A stretch of 64,000 bases of DNA from Pseudomonas promysalinigenes (GCF_014269025.2 NZ_CP077094.1:1426001-1490000); one strand, 5' to 3'. Counted from the stretch's first letter, positions 26,289-36,435 are shown. Translations and numbers: made by a program. Notes: generated from the letters alone by a model not told the origin.

Positions 26289-27380
26289 TTAGCGATAAGT
26301 GATGGTGAAATTGAGCGCGCCATTGGCGTCGCCAGCAGTGACGGTGGGGGCGGTCTGGTAATAGCGGGCCTGAAAATCCAGGGCGATGTCGCCGGGGCTG
26401 AGCGGTTTTACGGCAATGTCTTCTTCCAGCCGAAACGGGGTGATGCCGTCCGCTTGCAATACCTGGATGCCAAGGCCGGTAGCCCCCGAACCGCTGGACA
26501 GGCTGAATACGCCCTTGTCGACGTCGATCGGAGTCGAACCATTGGCTCCGTCGAGCCGAACGTAAGCCTGGGTGCCGCCAGACGCATCGCTCTCACAGTC
26601 GTTCAGCCTGATCTGGAAGGGGATCGCTTTGGTGACGTCACCGGGTTTGCCGAATGCCTTCAACTCATGTGCGCCAAGGTCGACCGGATCCGGGTTGACC
26701 GCATCAGCCCTTAGCGTGCACTGTGCGGCGGTCACCGTGCCGTGCAGGTGATAGCGCATGACTGTACCCACGTCGCTGTAGGTGCCACTGAACAGCTGCA
26801 CGCCATTGAATGACTGGGGCCCGGGCGCTATGGGGCCGGTTTTGATCAGGGTAATGAATGCACGCAGGTTGCTCAACTGGATGCCGGTAGGCCCGGGATC
26901 GTGGTCAGCATAGCCTTGCCAAGGGACCGACGTCCATTTGATGTAGGTCCACGCATTGTCGGGCGAGCCACCTGCGCCGTGATAGGGGGCGTCCAGGCGC
27001 ACATGAATCCCGACACCGGCGACGCCGGTCTCGATCACTCGACCGGTCAAGTCTTCGCCGTTAACCGGCGGCAGCGAACCGGTGAACAGTGGCTGGGTAT
27101 TGTCCACACGGGCTGTAAGGGTCGGGCCCAGGGCTGCGAAGTTGGTACAAATTACCCGAGTGCCAGTTTCGTTAGGTAGGTTATAGCGCACGTTGGCCTG
27201 GCCGATCACGGAGCCGATAGGCGCATCGCGGGCTACATATCTGGAGCTGAGATCGAGGTTGTGCACTAATTCGCCACTAACGCCGCCCGACCAGTCGCAG
27301 GCCGCTAGTGCAAATGCTTCACCGCTGGCCAGCAATGCCAGGCACAGGGGGGGCAACGAGGCGCAGGTGGATAGTTTCAT
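26289..27380 (-). CDS. Fimbrial tip adhesin (chaperone-usher pilus)
   Basis: A 363-residue secreted protein. A signal peptide (1–26, ending ALA) is followed by an N-terminal putative receptor-binding domain (about 27–205) with two cysteines near the start and middle. A C-terminal pilin domain (about 215–363) begins with a TAAQCTLRAD cysteine, contains LNDCESD, and ends in an alternating hydrophobic strand (ALNFTITYR) of the kind completed by a donor strand. Size and two-domain layout fit tip adhesins. It overlaps the usher stop as ATGA, so the two are translationally coupled. Ligand unknown. Confidence 0.85.
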   Translation of the reverse strand: MKLSTCASLPPLCLALLASGEAFALAACDWSGGVSGELVHNLDLSSRYVARDAPIGSVIGQANVRYNLPNETGTRVICTNFAALGPTLTARVDNTQPLFTGSLPPVNGEDLTGRVIETGVAGVGIHVRLDAPYHGAGGSPDNAWTYIKWTSVPWQGYADHDPGPTGIQLSNLRAFITLIKTGPIAPGPQSFNGVQLFSGTYSDVGTVMRYHLHGTVTAAQCTLRADAVNPDPVDLGAHELKAFGKPGDVTKAIPFQIRLNDCESDASGGTQAYVRLDGANGSTPIDVDKGVFSLSSGSGATGLGIQVLQADGITPFRLEEDIAVKPLSPGDIALDFQARYYQTAPTVTAGDANGALNFTITYR

Positions 27381-29911
27381 GGGTTAAGGTCCCGGGGGCT
27401 GTCTGTGGTGGGTTGCGGGCATTGCAGGGTGTTCAGGTGGTAGCCTTGCTCTTCGCGCATGCTGTGAGGGTCAATGGCCACCAAGCAGGTCTTCTCACCC
27501 CACTGCGCGCGCAACAGTTGAGGTTTGTCATCGGTGGCCACCAGCGTTTGGCCGGCTTGGCCAACGACGGCCAGCACCTGACCCTGCTCATCACTGACTC
27601 GGGCGCCGAAGGGTAGCGGCTTGCCGTTGGCCTGTAACAAGGTCAGGATCAGGCGGCTGACCTTGCGGGCAGAAAAGCTTGCCTTGACCACTGCGCCGCG
27701 GCGGGGCACTACCTGGGTGCTGCCGTTGTCGATCTGCACCTGTGGGCCGAGGTTGGCGGTTTCCAGGTGCAATGGGTTGTTGCGATAGGGGCGCAGGTGG
27801 GGTGCGATCAGAAAGCCTGCGCTGTCGGTGCTGGCGCCTGGGGCGTTTTGCACCCCCAGGCCAGGCGTCCCAGGGACCTCGACCAAGGCATTGGTTTCAC
27901 CAAGCTGGCTGGCCAGGGTCAGGCCGTCTGCGTGCAGTAACAGGGCGCCGCTGGCGTTGACCGAGAGTGACTGATAGTCGTTGCCTTGAGTGTAGCCGGC
28001 ACCAATGTTGGCCCTGGCACCCTGGTAACCAACCGAGAGTGCTCCGGAGGTCTGTTGTTGGGCGTCGCGGGTGGCCGACGCTGTGTATCTGAAGCGGTTG
28101 TCCAGGGCGCCGCCGCTGAGGCTGGCGCGTTGGCTCTGACGCCCATTACTGGCCTGGGTGGCGAACGTGGCACTGGCGCCGTTGAACCAGTCCAGCGGCA
28201 AGGTCATGCTCAAGCCGAACAGGCGGTCCTGGCGACTGTTGCTGGCCAGCGATTGCGAGGCAAACAGGTTGAAATTGATGTTGCGGTACTGAGTGGTGTA
28301 CTGCAGCTGGTACTGCCTGCGCTGCAGGTTGCTGCCCCAGTAGTCGTCCTGGGACAGGGTCAGGCTTAGCGAGCCATGGTTTCCCAGGCTCTGGTATACC
28401 GAAGCTTCGAGGCGGCTGCGGCGGTTGCCCAGGTAACCGCTGTAGGCGTGGCGTTCACGTACAGCCTCGTCGTAGTCGCGGTAGCCCTCACTCGAGTAGC
28501 GGTAGCCGGCGAACCGCAGGTTGGTCCCGGTGCTGAAGGTCTTGCCGTAGCGGGCAGAGTAGCTTTGGCCTTGCACCTGGCCGAGCCGCTCGCCAAGGTC
28601 GGCGCTGGCCTGGGTGATATCCAGCGACACCGCGCCCAGATTCCCCAGGTCGCGGGCCATGCCGAGCAGTGCGGCGCGGTAGTAATCGCCGCCCTGCACG
28701 CCGCCATACAAAGTACCCCAGCTGCCGCCGCGGGCCAGGGTCGCCTGCCACAGCAGTGGGGTGTCGAGGTGTTCGGCGCCATTGTAGCGACCCAAGGTGG
28801 CGCTATAGCGCCACACGCCAGGACGCAGCAGGTTGGCCAGGCTCGAATACGGCTGGATGAAGCGGCGTACCTGGCCGTCGGCTTCGGTCAGCACCACTTC
28901 CAGTTCACCGCTGCCGCCACCAATACCCAGGTCGTCTATCTCATAGGGCCCAGGGGCGACGAAGGTGGTGTAGATGGGGTAACCGTTGAGCAGCACCTCC
29001 AGTTTTGCCCGGGTCTGTGCGACACCACGGATGACCGGGGCGTAGCTTTGCATCACGTCAGGCAGCATGCCCATGTCAGAGGCCACCTGCACGCCCTTGA
29101 ATGGCAGGCTGCGGAAGACCTCGCCTTGGCTGAATGTTTCACCCAGGGTGAAATTGCCGTGGTTGTCAGGCAGGTCATGTTGCAAATACGTGTTGCTGCG
29201 GGTCCAGTTGCGTTCGCCTTGGCCGTCGTCGCGAAATGCCTGGCTGGTGCGCAGGCGCCAGGCGCCGAGGTTGACGCCGCTGTTGAGCAGCAAGTCATGG
29301 CTGGCCTGGCTCCCTTCACGGCGGTTGAGGGCCTGGGTAGCAACCTGGTAGTTGAGAAAGGCGGCGTTGATACCGGCGTCCCAGCGCTCGGCCGGTACCG
29401 CGTTGGCATTGCTGCGGCGCAGGGCGAACTGTGGGAGCGAAACGGCCAGTTGCAGCTTGCCAGGGTCCAGTTCGGTACTGGCATCAGGCAGCAGGCTGGC
29501 CAGGTCCTGGCAGGGCATGCTTTCATCCAGCGGCTGCTCCAAAGCCTCCTCGCGCAGGCCGAATTCGCGCAGCAGCTCAGCCGACAGGCACGCTTGCAGG
29601 CCTTGCTGGCCGAGGCCGGGCATGAAGTCCAGTTCGCGCTCGCCAAGGTAGTCCAGGTTCAGCGTGATGCCGACGCGGTAACGGCCGGGTGCTAGGGCTT
29701 CCCCATCGGCCAGTGACTGCAGCGCCAGCTGCGCGGCGTCGACCGACTCGCCGGGGGCCTGGCGCATGAAGCTGGCGTTGAACAGCGGTGCTGGCGAGCT
29801 CGCCAGCACTGGCCGGTGGGCACACAGCAGCAGGCTGGTGCCACCCAGCGCCAGCAACGGCGCAAGGCGCAAGCGGGATGGCATGCGTGAGCGTTGGGGG
29901 AAGGGGGGCAT
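27377..29911 (-). CDS. Outer-membrane fimbrial usher
   Basis: An 844-residue usher of the FimD/PapC family that gates pilus subunits through the outer membrane. Signal peptide (about 1–38), N-terminal PapC_N domain (ASFMRQAPGESVDAAQL … LDYLGERELDFMP), 24-strand barrel with plug (segments LLNGYPIYTTFVAPGPYEIDDL and YSASLANLLRPGVWRYS-type motifs), and C-terminal PapC_C domain (LPFGARVSDEQGQVLAVVGQAG … CLVAI). Length is normal and the frame is open. Its expected partner, the chaperone gene, is not next to it but about 24 kb away at 53841–54584 in the same orientation. Upstream of the usher I see only a weak AGG site, no clear promoter, and an RHS terminator. Confidence 0.95.
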   Translation of the reverse strand: MPPFPQRSRMPSRLRLAPLLALGGTSLLLCAHRPVLASSPAPLFNASFMRQAPGESVDAAQLALQSLADGEALAPGRYRVGITLNLDYLGERELDFMPGLGQQGLQACLSAELLREFGLREEALEQPLDESMPCQDLASLLPDASTELDPGKLQLAVSLPQFALRRSNANAVPAERWDAGINAAFLNYQVATQALNRREGSQASHDLLLNSGVNLGAWRLRTSQAFRDDGQGERNWTRSNTYLQHDLPDNHGNFTLGETFSQGEVFRSLPFKGVQVASDMGMLPDVMQSYAPVIRGVAQTRAKLEVLLNGYPIYTTFVAPGPYEIDDLGIGGGSGELEVVLTEADGQVRRFIQPYSSLANLLRPGVWRYSATLGRYNGAEHLDTPLLWQATLARGGSWGTLYGGVQGGDYYRAALLGMARDLGNLGAVSLDITQASADLGERLGQVQGQSYSARYGKTFSTGTNLRFAGYRYSSEGYRDYDEAVRERHAYSGYLGNRRSRLEASVYQSLGNHGSLSLTLSQDDYWGSNLQRRQYQLQYTTQYRNINFNLFASQSLASNSRQDRLFGLSMTLPLDWFNGASATFATQASNGRQSQRASLSGGALDNRFRYTASATRDAQQQTSGALSVGYQGARANIGAGYTQGNDYQSLSVNASGALLLHADGLTLASQLGETNALVEVPGTPGLGVQNAPGASTDSAGFLIAPHLRPYRNNPLHLETANLGPQVQIDNGSTQVVPRRGAVVKASFSARKVSRLILTLLQANGKPLPFGARVSDEQGQVLAVVGQAGQTLVATDDKPQLLRAQWGEKTCLVAIDPHSMREEQGYHLNTLQCPQPTTDSPRDLNP

Positions 29912-30063
29912 GGACGTTTACCTATCGGGGGCGACGGGCCTGGCCTTTGCGCAGGTCGGCCGTGGCAGCGGGAACGAAGGGCTGCACGATAGGAATTAAT
30001 GGCGATACGGGATGTAGGTGGTTTCTTTTTGAGGTAGGGAAAAGTTTGCAGTGGCAGGGCGTC

Positions 30064-30090
30064 AAAAATCAGGGCCCCGTAGGGCCCTGA
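30064..30090 (-). terminator. Terminator of the RHS gene
   Basis: TCAGGGCCC / GGGCCCTGA arms with a plus-strand A run (30064–30068), i.e. T run on the minus strand, 53 bp after the RHS stop. It would block read-through into the usher gene. Confidence 0.85.
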
Positions 30091-30142
30091 AGAACAGAGG
30101 TGTGTTGCTCTGTAGGTACCAGTATGAAGTTATTGCGACAAG

Positions 30143-33100
30143 TTAAAGCTCCGCCACAACTACGCCTTTTTCACTTCCGAAAAGAGCAGCCCCTGACCAG
30201 TCAAGTCCTGCAGTTTTAGAATCTGGATGATTTATGGCTGGTACCATACGGATATGCCTTTTGAAGGGACCGCGTCGGAAGAATGTCGCAGGCACACTCT
30301 CCTGGTTGGTGTTGGCAGGTGCCGGTTTCGGTTTCGGTTTCGGCGGAGGGGTTGGTGCCACCTTTTTGATAACATCAACGTCATGATTGACAGGTGGAAC
30401 CTCTGGGTATTGTGTGGCTTTTGAGAATTGAGGGGCTGGTGAGTCTGGTGGGGCTGATGAGACTGATGAGCGCACGCTCCCACTAGATGAAGAAGCCGCC
30501 TCGCTTGGCTGAGCACTTGTTTCCACAGGACTATTGGCAGCGTCGCCAGTGGTTGGGCCATTCTGCTGAGGTGCTGTAGAAGTTTTAGCTCCACCCTTGC
30601 TGGCAAAGTTAAAGTTAAAGTTAACTTTGACCCCTTTGGAAAACCTGGTGACTACTTGGGCGAGCGACATTAACACAGCACCAATATTGGACATGATCAT
30701 GCCTATTTGTTTAGCGCGATCGTTATTGGTCAATGTGCCGTAAACCGTCACACCTAGCCCAGCAAATGCAAGAGCACCACCAACGATGGCTACTCCAATG
30801 CCTAGACCAGCAGGTGGAAAGGCAATTACGAAAGCCAGGCCGACGGCTATGCCTATTGCGGCGAACAGCACGTTTTGCCACTTATCCAAGAAGGATGGCT
30901 TGGCCTGTTTAGCGATTGGATCGATGACGGGGGGGAGCGGGTCGTTGTAGCTCTCGGCGTAGTGCCCGGTGGGATCGCGCCAGTTGACCGGGTTACCCAA
31001 TACGTACAGATACGGATTGACGCCCGATTGCTCAGGGGTGAGCGAGTCTGGGCTGTGGAATCGCATCAGGCCTGGGTTGTAGGCACGGTAGCCGCATCCC
31101 AGCAAATACCAGCCAAAGGCGGCTTCGCGCACCTCGCCATTGAACGCCAGTAAGCTGAACAGGTGCTTCTCTTCATCATCCTCATTGTCCAAGGTGCGCT
31201 CACCGTAGGCACTGTAGCGGGTATTGTGCAGGCCACTGTCGGCATACTCGCCAACCACGCTGCCATTGGCATTGGTCAGCAGCAGGCGTGTGTCGCCCGG
31301 TTGCCCGTCTACCTGCATGGCCGATGCGGTGTCCCCGTAATACTGATAGTGGGTGAGCACGCCATTGTCGAGAGTAGCGTCGAGGCGATTGCCCTGGTAG
31401 CGGCGCTTCACCTCGGCGGCATTGCCGTGCTTAGCCCCAAGTAAGTGGTCATGGCCATCATAGCGGTACTTGGCAAGGACCTCTTTATCATCGCTGGCGC
31501 GAACTTCGATCAGGCGGCTGCGGTCATCGTAGTGCAGCATGCGGCCCCATTCATCGTTGCGCATGTTGCCATCGGCGTCGTAGCTGAAGGATTGGTCGGC
31601 CGGGTAGTCCGGCTGCAGGCTGTTGGTCACGCGCTCGAGCTGGCAGCTGCCATCGGGCTTGTAGGTAAAGCGGGCGCTGTTGGTTTCGCCGTCTTCAAAG
31701 GTGGTGTTGCAGCGGGTCAGTTGATCCCTTTCATCGAAACGCATGATCTGGCTGGTCATGGCGCGCCCGGCGGTGTTGCAGGGCAATTGCGAGCCTTTGT
31801 ATTCAACACTTTCCAGGCGATCCAGGCCGTCGTATGCGAAAAGCTCTTCAAGCAGTAACACGCCGTTCTGGTGGCGGGTACGGGTGTGCAGTTGATCGTC
31901 GTCACGCCAGATCTGCTCCAGCACCTGAACCGTACCGTCGTCCAGGGTCAAGGTGCGTTGCACCTCGCGACCGAAGCTGTCGTACTGCTGTTCGCACGTG
32001 ACCTTGCGTTCGCTGTGATGGTCCACGGTCTCGGTTTTTTTCAGCCGGCCATCATCGTCGTATTCAAAGCTGGCCTCGAGTTTGCCGCGCAGGGTTTTTT
32101 GCAGGCGGCCGAGTGGGTCATAGTGGTGAACGGTGCTTTCTTCGCCACTGCTGCGCTCCAAGAGGCGGCCTTGCAGTGAGTAGCGGTAATTGATGGTGTG
32201 GTCATCGTTGGTGAAGCTGTTGGCCGGGTCATCCTGCCAGCTTTCCTGCAGCAGAAAGCCCTGGTCGGTGTAGTGGTAGGTGCGTGTGCCCTCAAGGTTG
32301 GTGGCCGAGGTAATGGCAGCGTCCGGGCGCTCGAACGCAAAGATCGGGTTGTCGATGCTTGTCGTTAGTTGCCCATTTTCCTCGGTGAGGGTGGTGCTGA
32401 TCTGGGTGGGCTGGATCGTGACTTCAGGTTGATAGCTGTAGGTATGGGTGCGTTTGCTACTGCGGTGATGCTGGTGCACCAGTGTACGCCCCTCCTGGTA
32501 GTCATAGCGCTCTACGCGCTGGCCTACTGCGAGTGTGCTCATGCGGCCCAGGCCATCGAAGGTGCGTGTGCAGATAGGTATCGTATCGCCTTCGAGTTCC
32601 AGCCGCGTAGTAAGTTCGTCACTGGTGAAGTCGGCAAACTTGCGCAGCAAGGCGCTCTGGTCGGGGCGTTCGTTGCGCTCCATGCGGCCCCAGACATCGT
32701 AGCTGAACTTCCAGGTATGGCGCAGAGGCGCTTTGAGCGCGGCTGGCGTACTCAGCGGGTCGCGCTGGGTACGTGTTTCCTGCACGCTACGGCCAAGGCC
32801 GTCGTACAGGTAATCGCGCCTGCCCACCTCTTGCCCGTCCAGATCAATGCGCTGTTCATAAACGGGTTTGCCAAAGCGGTTCAGTTCCGTTACCAGCCGC
32901 TGGCGTTTCACTGGTTGTTCTGGCGTACCTTCATCAGCGCGCTCTTGCCAGGTTTCGATGATGTCACCGTCTTCGCCGAAGGGTGTGCGTTGCTGACGAT
33001 AAATGACGCCATCAGGCCCAATGGTCTTGCTCAGGTTGCCCCAGTCGTCGTACTCGAAGCGGGTGGTCAGTTCGAGGCGTTGATTGTCATCGAATTCGTC

Positions 33101-35356
33101 ATGGACCGTTTCAGCGCTTTGGCGCCCTAGGCTATCGTATTGCTTGCTCGATACCTGGAATGTCTTGCGCACGGGGTTTTGCGGGTCGTTGGCGGTATCA
33201 ATGTTGCGCGTTTCGCCCACATTGCGGTTGAGGCCATCGAGCAATAGTGTACTAACAACCATCTGCACGTCGGTCGCAGCCTGTGCTGGCTGGGAGCCAT
33301 TTACACTCAAATGATAATCGTAGGTGCGCGATGCCTCGAACTCGGTATTGGGGGCCACGGTTTCGCGGACCAGGCGGCGCAAGGCATCGTAGTAGAGATG
33401 CTTGTACACACCGTTGCTGTCTTGATGGCGCAACAACTGGCCGGTGTATCGGGAGGTGGCACTGTACAAGACGCGTTCGATCAGGTCGTGGCCCTTGATG
33501 GTGGAGCGAAGTTGGAGCAGGCTCTGCTGGCCGTCATCGTCGTTGATCAGGCTATAGAACGATGTGCTGGTTGTGGTCCTGTCCTTCAGCGGGTCGTCGC
33601 CGTATTTCATGGTCTGGCGCACGCTGTCCTGGCGCATGTGCAGCAGGTGGTTATCCGGCTTTTCAAGGTAGGTAAGTTCGGAGTGCTGCAATAAGGTAGT
33701 GGCGGCGTTTTCGTCCGCACTGGCCAGTTGCAAGGTACGTTGATCCTTGACCACCGCTTCGCCGAAGGTTTTGCGCGCGTTAGCGAGAGGGGCTATTTCT
33801 TTGTAGCGATAATGGCTGCGCAGGATTGCCGCTTGACCATTTGCTTGGCTAGCAGGGTAGGTGGTTTTGCACTTGATTCGGCGCACGAAGTGCTGTGGGT
33901 CGGCTGGGCAGGCGACTTGCTCTTTGCCGTCGATGGTTTCATTTTCGCCTTCGATGGGGTAGTAGGTGTATGCCGTGCGGGTACCGTCGGGCTCGATCTC
34001 TTCGAGCAAGTTGCAATGCTCGTCGAAGATGGTCGTTTTGGTTTCTTCGCGGGGCCACGTCGCCCCGTCCTCGAACATCCAGCGCTGGGTCACCTTGTGC
34101 GGCAGCTGGAAATAAGCCGGCTGACGGGCGAATTCCAGCCCCTCCTGCTCGTGGTACTGGGTGTAGATTTCCTGCACGCAGCCGTTCTGCGCTTCGGTTT
34201 CGTGGGTCATCAGGTGAAAGCGATTATAGCGACGGGTAACGGTGCGCAGCACCTTGCCATCGCCTGGTGAAGTGTCACCGGCGGCCTTGAGCCAATGGCT
34301 GACGGTTGAGCCATATTCAAAATCGCGGCCGGTGAACTGGTACAGATTGTCCAGGCCATCATCGCGCCATGTGATGCCACTGGCCCCTCGGCCGAGATAG
34401 TTATTGTCGGTGTATTGGTAGGTGGTGACCATTACCGGCTGATCGAAGCGCGGGTCGACGGCAAGGCGCTTGACCCGGGGCAAGGGCGGGCGGGCGTCGT
34501 TGGGGAACCGGTGACCATTGTTTGCGACCCAGTATTCGACGGTTTCCACTGCACCAAAGGGGGTGGTGACTTTTTGCATTAGCGCCAGGTTCTGACCCAG
34601 CTCCTTATCATACTCGATGTGTTGGTAATCAAATGCCCAGCCGGCGCCTTGCTCGGCCGGTAGCAGCACCTGGCGCGCAAGCCTGAGCGCCGGGGTGCCG
34701 CGCTTCTCGAGTTTGACCTCGTAACGCGCCGCGGCCAGTGTCTTGCTGTCGACGTTCGGGTACAGGTCGAACATTACGCTGCCACTGTCGTATGTAATCT
34801 TCAGCAGCGTTTCGTTATTTCCGTCAACGATGCTGGTCAGGCAGGGTATCTGGTTGAAATCGTCATCGTAGTTCAGGGTGATGCCGTGCCCTGACGCTGC
34901 TTCGATACGAACCGGCAAGGCAACGCGCCGGTTGCTGGGGCCTTTGAGTTGGAGAAATTCCACCAGGCCATTCTTGTACTCCACACGCCAGTTCTCGTCA
35001 TCTTCCTGGTGCAGGTGGAAGCTTTCCAGCTTGCGCTCGTCCATTGCAAGCCCAGTACCGTCGCCTATGTCGCTGCCGGTGACTTTCAGGGTCTCGCCGG
35101 TCTGCAGGCTGAGCAGGTTGCTGGCAGGCATATACTGGCTGAGGTTCAGGCTCCAGCCGTGGCCGAATCCCGCGTCCAGATGGTTCATTGGGTTGAAGCT
35201 AAGGCGCAGTGGCAACATAGGGCCCATCTGATCGTTACCTACCAATTCTGGCAGCACGATGGCCAAGGTGTACTGCCCGGTGCGCGGATCCACACTGTTT
35301 TGCACGAAAGTGCTGAAGTTGTAGGCGTTGGATTGTGCAGTTGAGGTCGTGGACAT
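30143..35356 (-). CDS. RHS repeat protein with RHS core and atypical C-terminal tail
   Basis: A 1737-residue RHS/YD-repeat protein. The N-terminus has no signal peptide or PAAR domain but a conserved cap (SVDPRTGQYTLAIVLPELVG; DAGFGHGWSLNLSQY) also found in the second RHS protein of this window. About 900 residues of YD repeats (Y-x-Y-D-x-x-G-R-L) follow, ending in the RHS core (about 1398–1466; YRAYNPGLMRFHSPDSLTP … NPVNWRDPTGHY). RHS shells enclose a C-terminal toxin. Here the 271-residue tail has two membrane helices (about 1494–1543), a Ser/Gln-rich region, a Lys-Pro repeat and a short basic end, with no toxin fold I recognise and no immunity gene downstream. It follows the secreted repeat protein by 14 bp with an AAGGAGG site, so both form one minus-strand operon. 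Confidence 0.9.
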   Translation of the reverse strand: MSTTSTAQSNAYNFSTFVQNSVDPRTGQYTLAIVLPELVGNDQMGPMLPLRLSFNPMNHLDAGFGHGWSLNLSQYMPASNLLSLQTGETLKVTGSDIGDGTGLAMDERKLESFHLHQEDDENWRVEYKNGLVEFLQLKGPSNRRVALPVRIEAASGHGITLNYDDDFNQIPCLTSIVDGNNETLLKITYDSGSVMFDLYPNVDSKTLAAARYEVKLEKRGTPALRLARQVLLPAEQGAGWAFDYQHIEYDKELGQNLALMQKVTTPFGAVETVEYWVANNGHRFPNDARPPLPRVKRLAVDPRFDQPVMVTTYQYTDNNYLGRGASGITWRDDGLDNLYQFTGRDFEYGSTVSHWLKAAGDTSPGDGKVLRTVTRRYNRFHLMTHETEAQNGCVQEIYTQYHEQEGLEFARQPAYFQLPHKVTQRWMFEDGATWPREETKTTIFDEHCNLLEEIEPDGTRTAYTYYPIEGENETIDGKEQVACPADPQHFVRRIKCKTTYPASQANGQAAILRSHYRYKEIAPLANARKTFGEAVVKDQRTLQLASADENAATTLLQHSELTYLEKPDNHLLHMRQDSVRQTMKYGDDPLKDRTTTSTSFYSLINDDDGQQSLLQLRSTIKGHDLIERVLYSATSRYTGQLLRHQDSNGVYKHLYYDALRRLVRETVAPNTEFEASRTYDYHLSVNGSQPAQAATDVQMVVSTLLLDGLNRNVGETRNIDTANDPQNPVRKTFQVSSKQYDSLGRQSAETVHDEFDDNQRLELTTRFEYDDWGNLSKTIGPDGVIYRQQRTPFGEDGDIIETWQERADEGTPEQPVKRQRLVTELNRFGKPVYEQRIDLDGQEVGRRDYLYDGLGRSVQETRTQRDPLSTPAALKAPLRHTWKFSYDVWGRMERNERPDQSALLRKFADFTSDELTTRLELEGDTIPICTRTFDGLGRMSTLAVGQRVERYDYQEGRTLVHQHHRSSKRTHTYSYQPEVTIQPTQISTTLTEENGQLTTSIDNPIFAFERPDAAITSATNLEGTRTYHYTDQGFLLQESWQDDPANSFTNDDHTINYRYSLQGRLLERSSGEESTVHHYDPLGRLQKTLRGKLEASFEYDDDGRLKKTETVDHHSERKVTCEQQYDSFGREVQRTLTLDDGTVQVLEQIWRDDDQLHTRTRHQNGVLLLEELFAYDGLDRLESVEYKGSQLPCNTAGRAMTSQIMRFDERDQLTRCNTTFEDGETNSARFTYKPDGSCQLERVTNSLQPDYPADQSFSYDADGNMRNDEWGRMLHYDDRSRLIEVRASDDKEVLAKYRYDGHDHLLGAKHGNAAEVKRRYQGNRLDATLDNGVLTHYQYYGDTASAMQVDGQPGDTRLLLTNANGSVVGEYADSGLHNTRYSAYGERTLDNEDDEEKHLFSLLAFNGEVREAAFGWYLLGCGYRAYNPGLMRFHSPDSLTPEQSGVNPYLYVLGNPVNWRDPTGHYAESYNDPLPPVIDPIAKQAKPSFLDKWQNVLFAAIGIAVGLAFVIAFPPAGLGIGVAIVGGALAFAGLGVTVYGTLTNNDRAKQIGMIMSNIGAVLMSLAQVVTRFSKGVKVNFNFNFASKGGAKTSTAPQQNGPTTGDAANSPVETSAQPSEAASSSSGSVRSSVSSAPPDSPAPQFSKATQYPEVPPVNHDVDVIKKVAPTPPPKPKPKPAPANTNQESVPATFFRRGPFKRHIRMVPAINHPDSKTAGLDWSGAALFGSEKGVVVAEL

Positions 35357-35370
35357 ATCAGTGCCCTCCT

Positions 35371-36435
35371 TTATTGTGCGGCAGGACGAAGTGTTGCGCA
35401 GAGGTACCGGGTTTCACCTTTCTCATCATTCTTGTGCGCACGACCTATCATGATTTGGTTAGTGGGGCATGTTTCGTAAATTTTGCTGCTCTCCTCGAAC
35501 TCGGGCGACCACTGTGTGGGTTCGACTAGCACAATTCGGCCATTATTCGCGTCGACCAGAGAAGCGCATTGATACCTCGTGTTACCATTTTCATCCCCAG
35601 TGTGCTGGCGGCCAGTCATCACGGTATTGATGGGGCAAGTAAAATAGATGTAACGCTTGTCTTTGGCTGACGGGGTTGCGCTAGCCTCCTCGGGGTCGAG
35701 CCCCGACTCGCGAAAACTTACAGACCATTTTCGATCGCGGATTTCGTAGTGTTCAGCCAGACGGCAGCCATAAGAGGTATCTTTAGTTTCGTCACCTGAG
35801 TGCTTTCGCTCATAGATCATCGACGACCCTAAGCAGACCCGTTCGTCGCCCCTGTGCTCTGGTCCGGCAGGTATTCCGGTGGTGTCTGCAAGTGTCAGCG
35901 AGTCCAGGGCTTCAGGCGTGTCAATGTTGCCGGATGCAGTGAATTTTACACAGCTCGTCGCATCGCGCATTCGGTCTCCGGGCGCTTGTTTTTTGTCCAC
36001 AATCTTCAGGCCGCGAAAGATGATTTGGTTCTTGGCGTAGTTTTGAAGTTCTTCAAATGAATAAATGTGAGGGGACCCTGTATTGGTGGCCGTGGTTTTG
36101 AATTTTATCCAGTATTCATTATCTTCAGCGGCTTGAGTATTACAGTCAGGGCGCGAGGAGAAGATGATTTCCATGGCTGAAGGCAGACGGTCAAATTGAA
36201 CGCTGCGCGCAGTGGCGGGATAACAACTATAAGCTGGGCTGTTTGTCGCGTAATTGTACGTTAGCCCCGAGCCCTCTGCGGGTGGAATCATTTTGCAAGG
36301 CTCGTTGTTTTTGCTCATCAGTGTGACACCGCCGATCGGGTCGACCGGGTCACTGGCTAATGCCTGCATGTTCAGAGTGGCACTGAGGATGGCAAGCGTT
36401 GCGGGTATCAGGATGTTGCGTCTTGATAATTCCAT
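35371..36435 (-). CDS. Secreted protein with GRxHxGDExGxTxYxC repeats
   Basis: A 354-residue protein with a signal peptide (about 1–28, ending QALA) and an otherwise soluble, cysteine-containing chain. The C-terminal part has three spaced repeats: a Cys, then (I/V)M(T/I)GRxHxGDExGxTxYxC. They are seen as IYERKHSGDETKDTSYGC, MTGRQHTGDENGNTRYQC and MIGRAHKNDEKGETRYLC. The invariant Asp-Glu and His suggest a small metal- or ligand-binding module stabilised by a Cys pair, but I do not recognise a characterised family. It is the first gene of an operon with the RHS gene (14-bp gap). Base composition is AT-rich relative to core genes. Confidence 0.8.
   Translation of the reverse strand: MELSRRNILIPATLAILSATLNMQALASDPVDPIGGVTLMSKNNEPCKMIPPAEGSGLTYNYATNSPAYSCYPATARSVQFDRLPSAMEIIFSSRPDCNTQAAEDNEYWIKFKTTATNTGSPHIYSFEELQNYAKNQIIFRGLKIVDKKQAPGDRMRDATSCVKFTASGNIDTPEALDSLTLADTTGIPAGPEHRGDERVCLGSSMIYERKHSGDETKDTSYGCRLAEHYEIRDRKWSVSFRESGLDPEEASATPSAKDKRYIYFTCPINTVMTGRQHTGDENGNTRYQCASLVDANNGRIVLVEPTQWSPEFEESSKIYETCPTNQIMIGRAHKNDEKGETRYLCATLRPAAQ

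Noticed and set aside
28376..29695. 439-residue open frame antisense to the usher gene
   Set aside because: Antisense shadow of the conserved usher; no ribosome site or recognisable motif.
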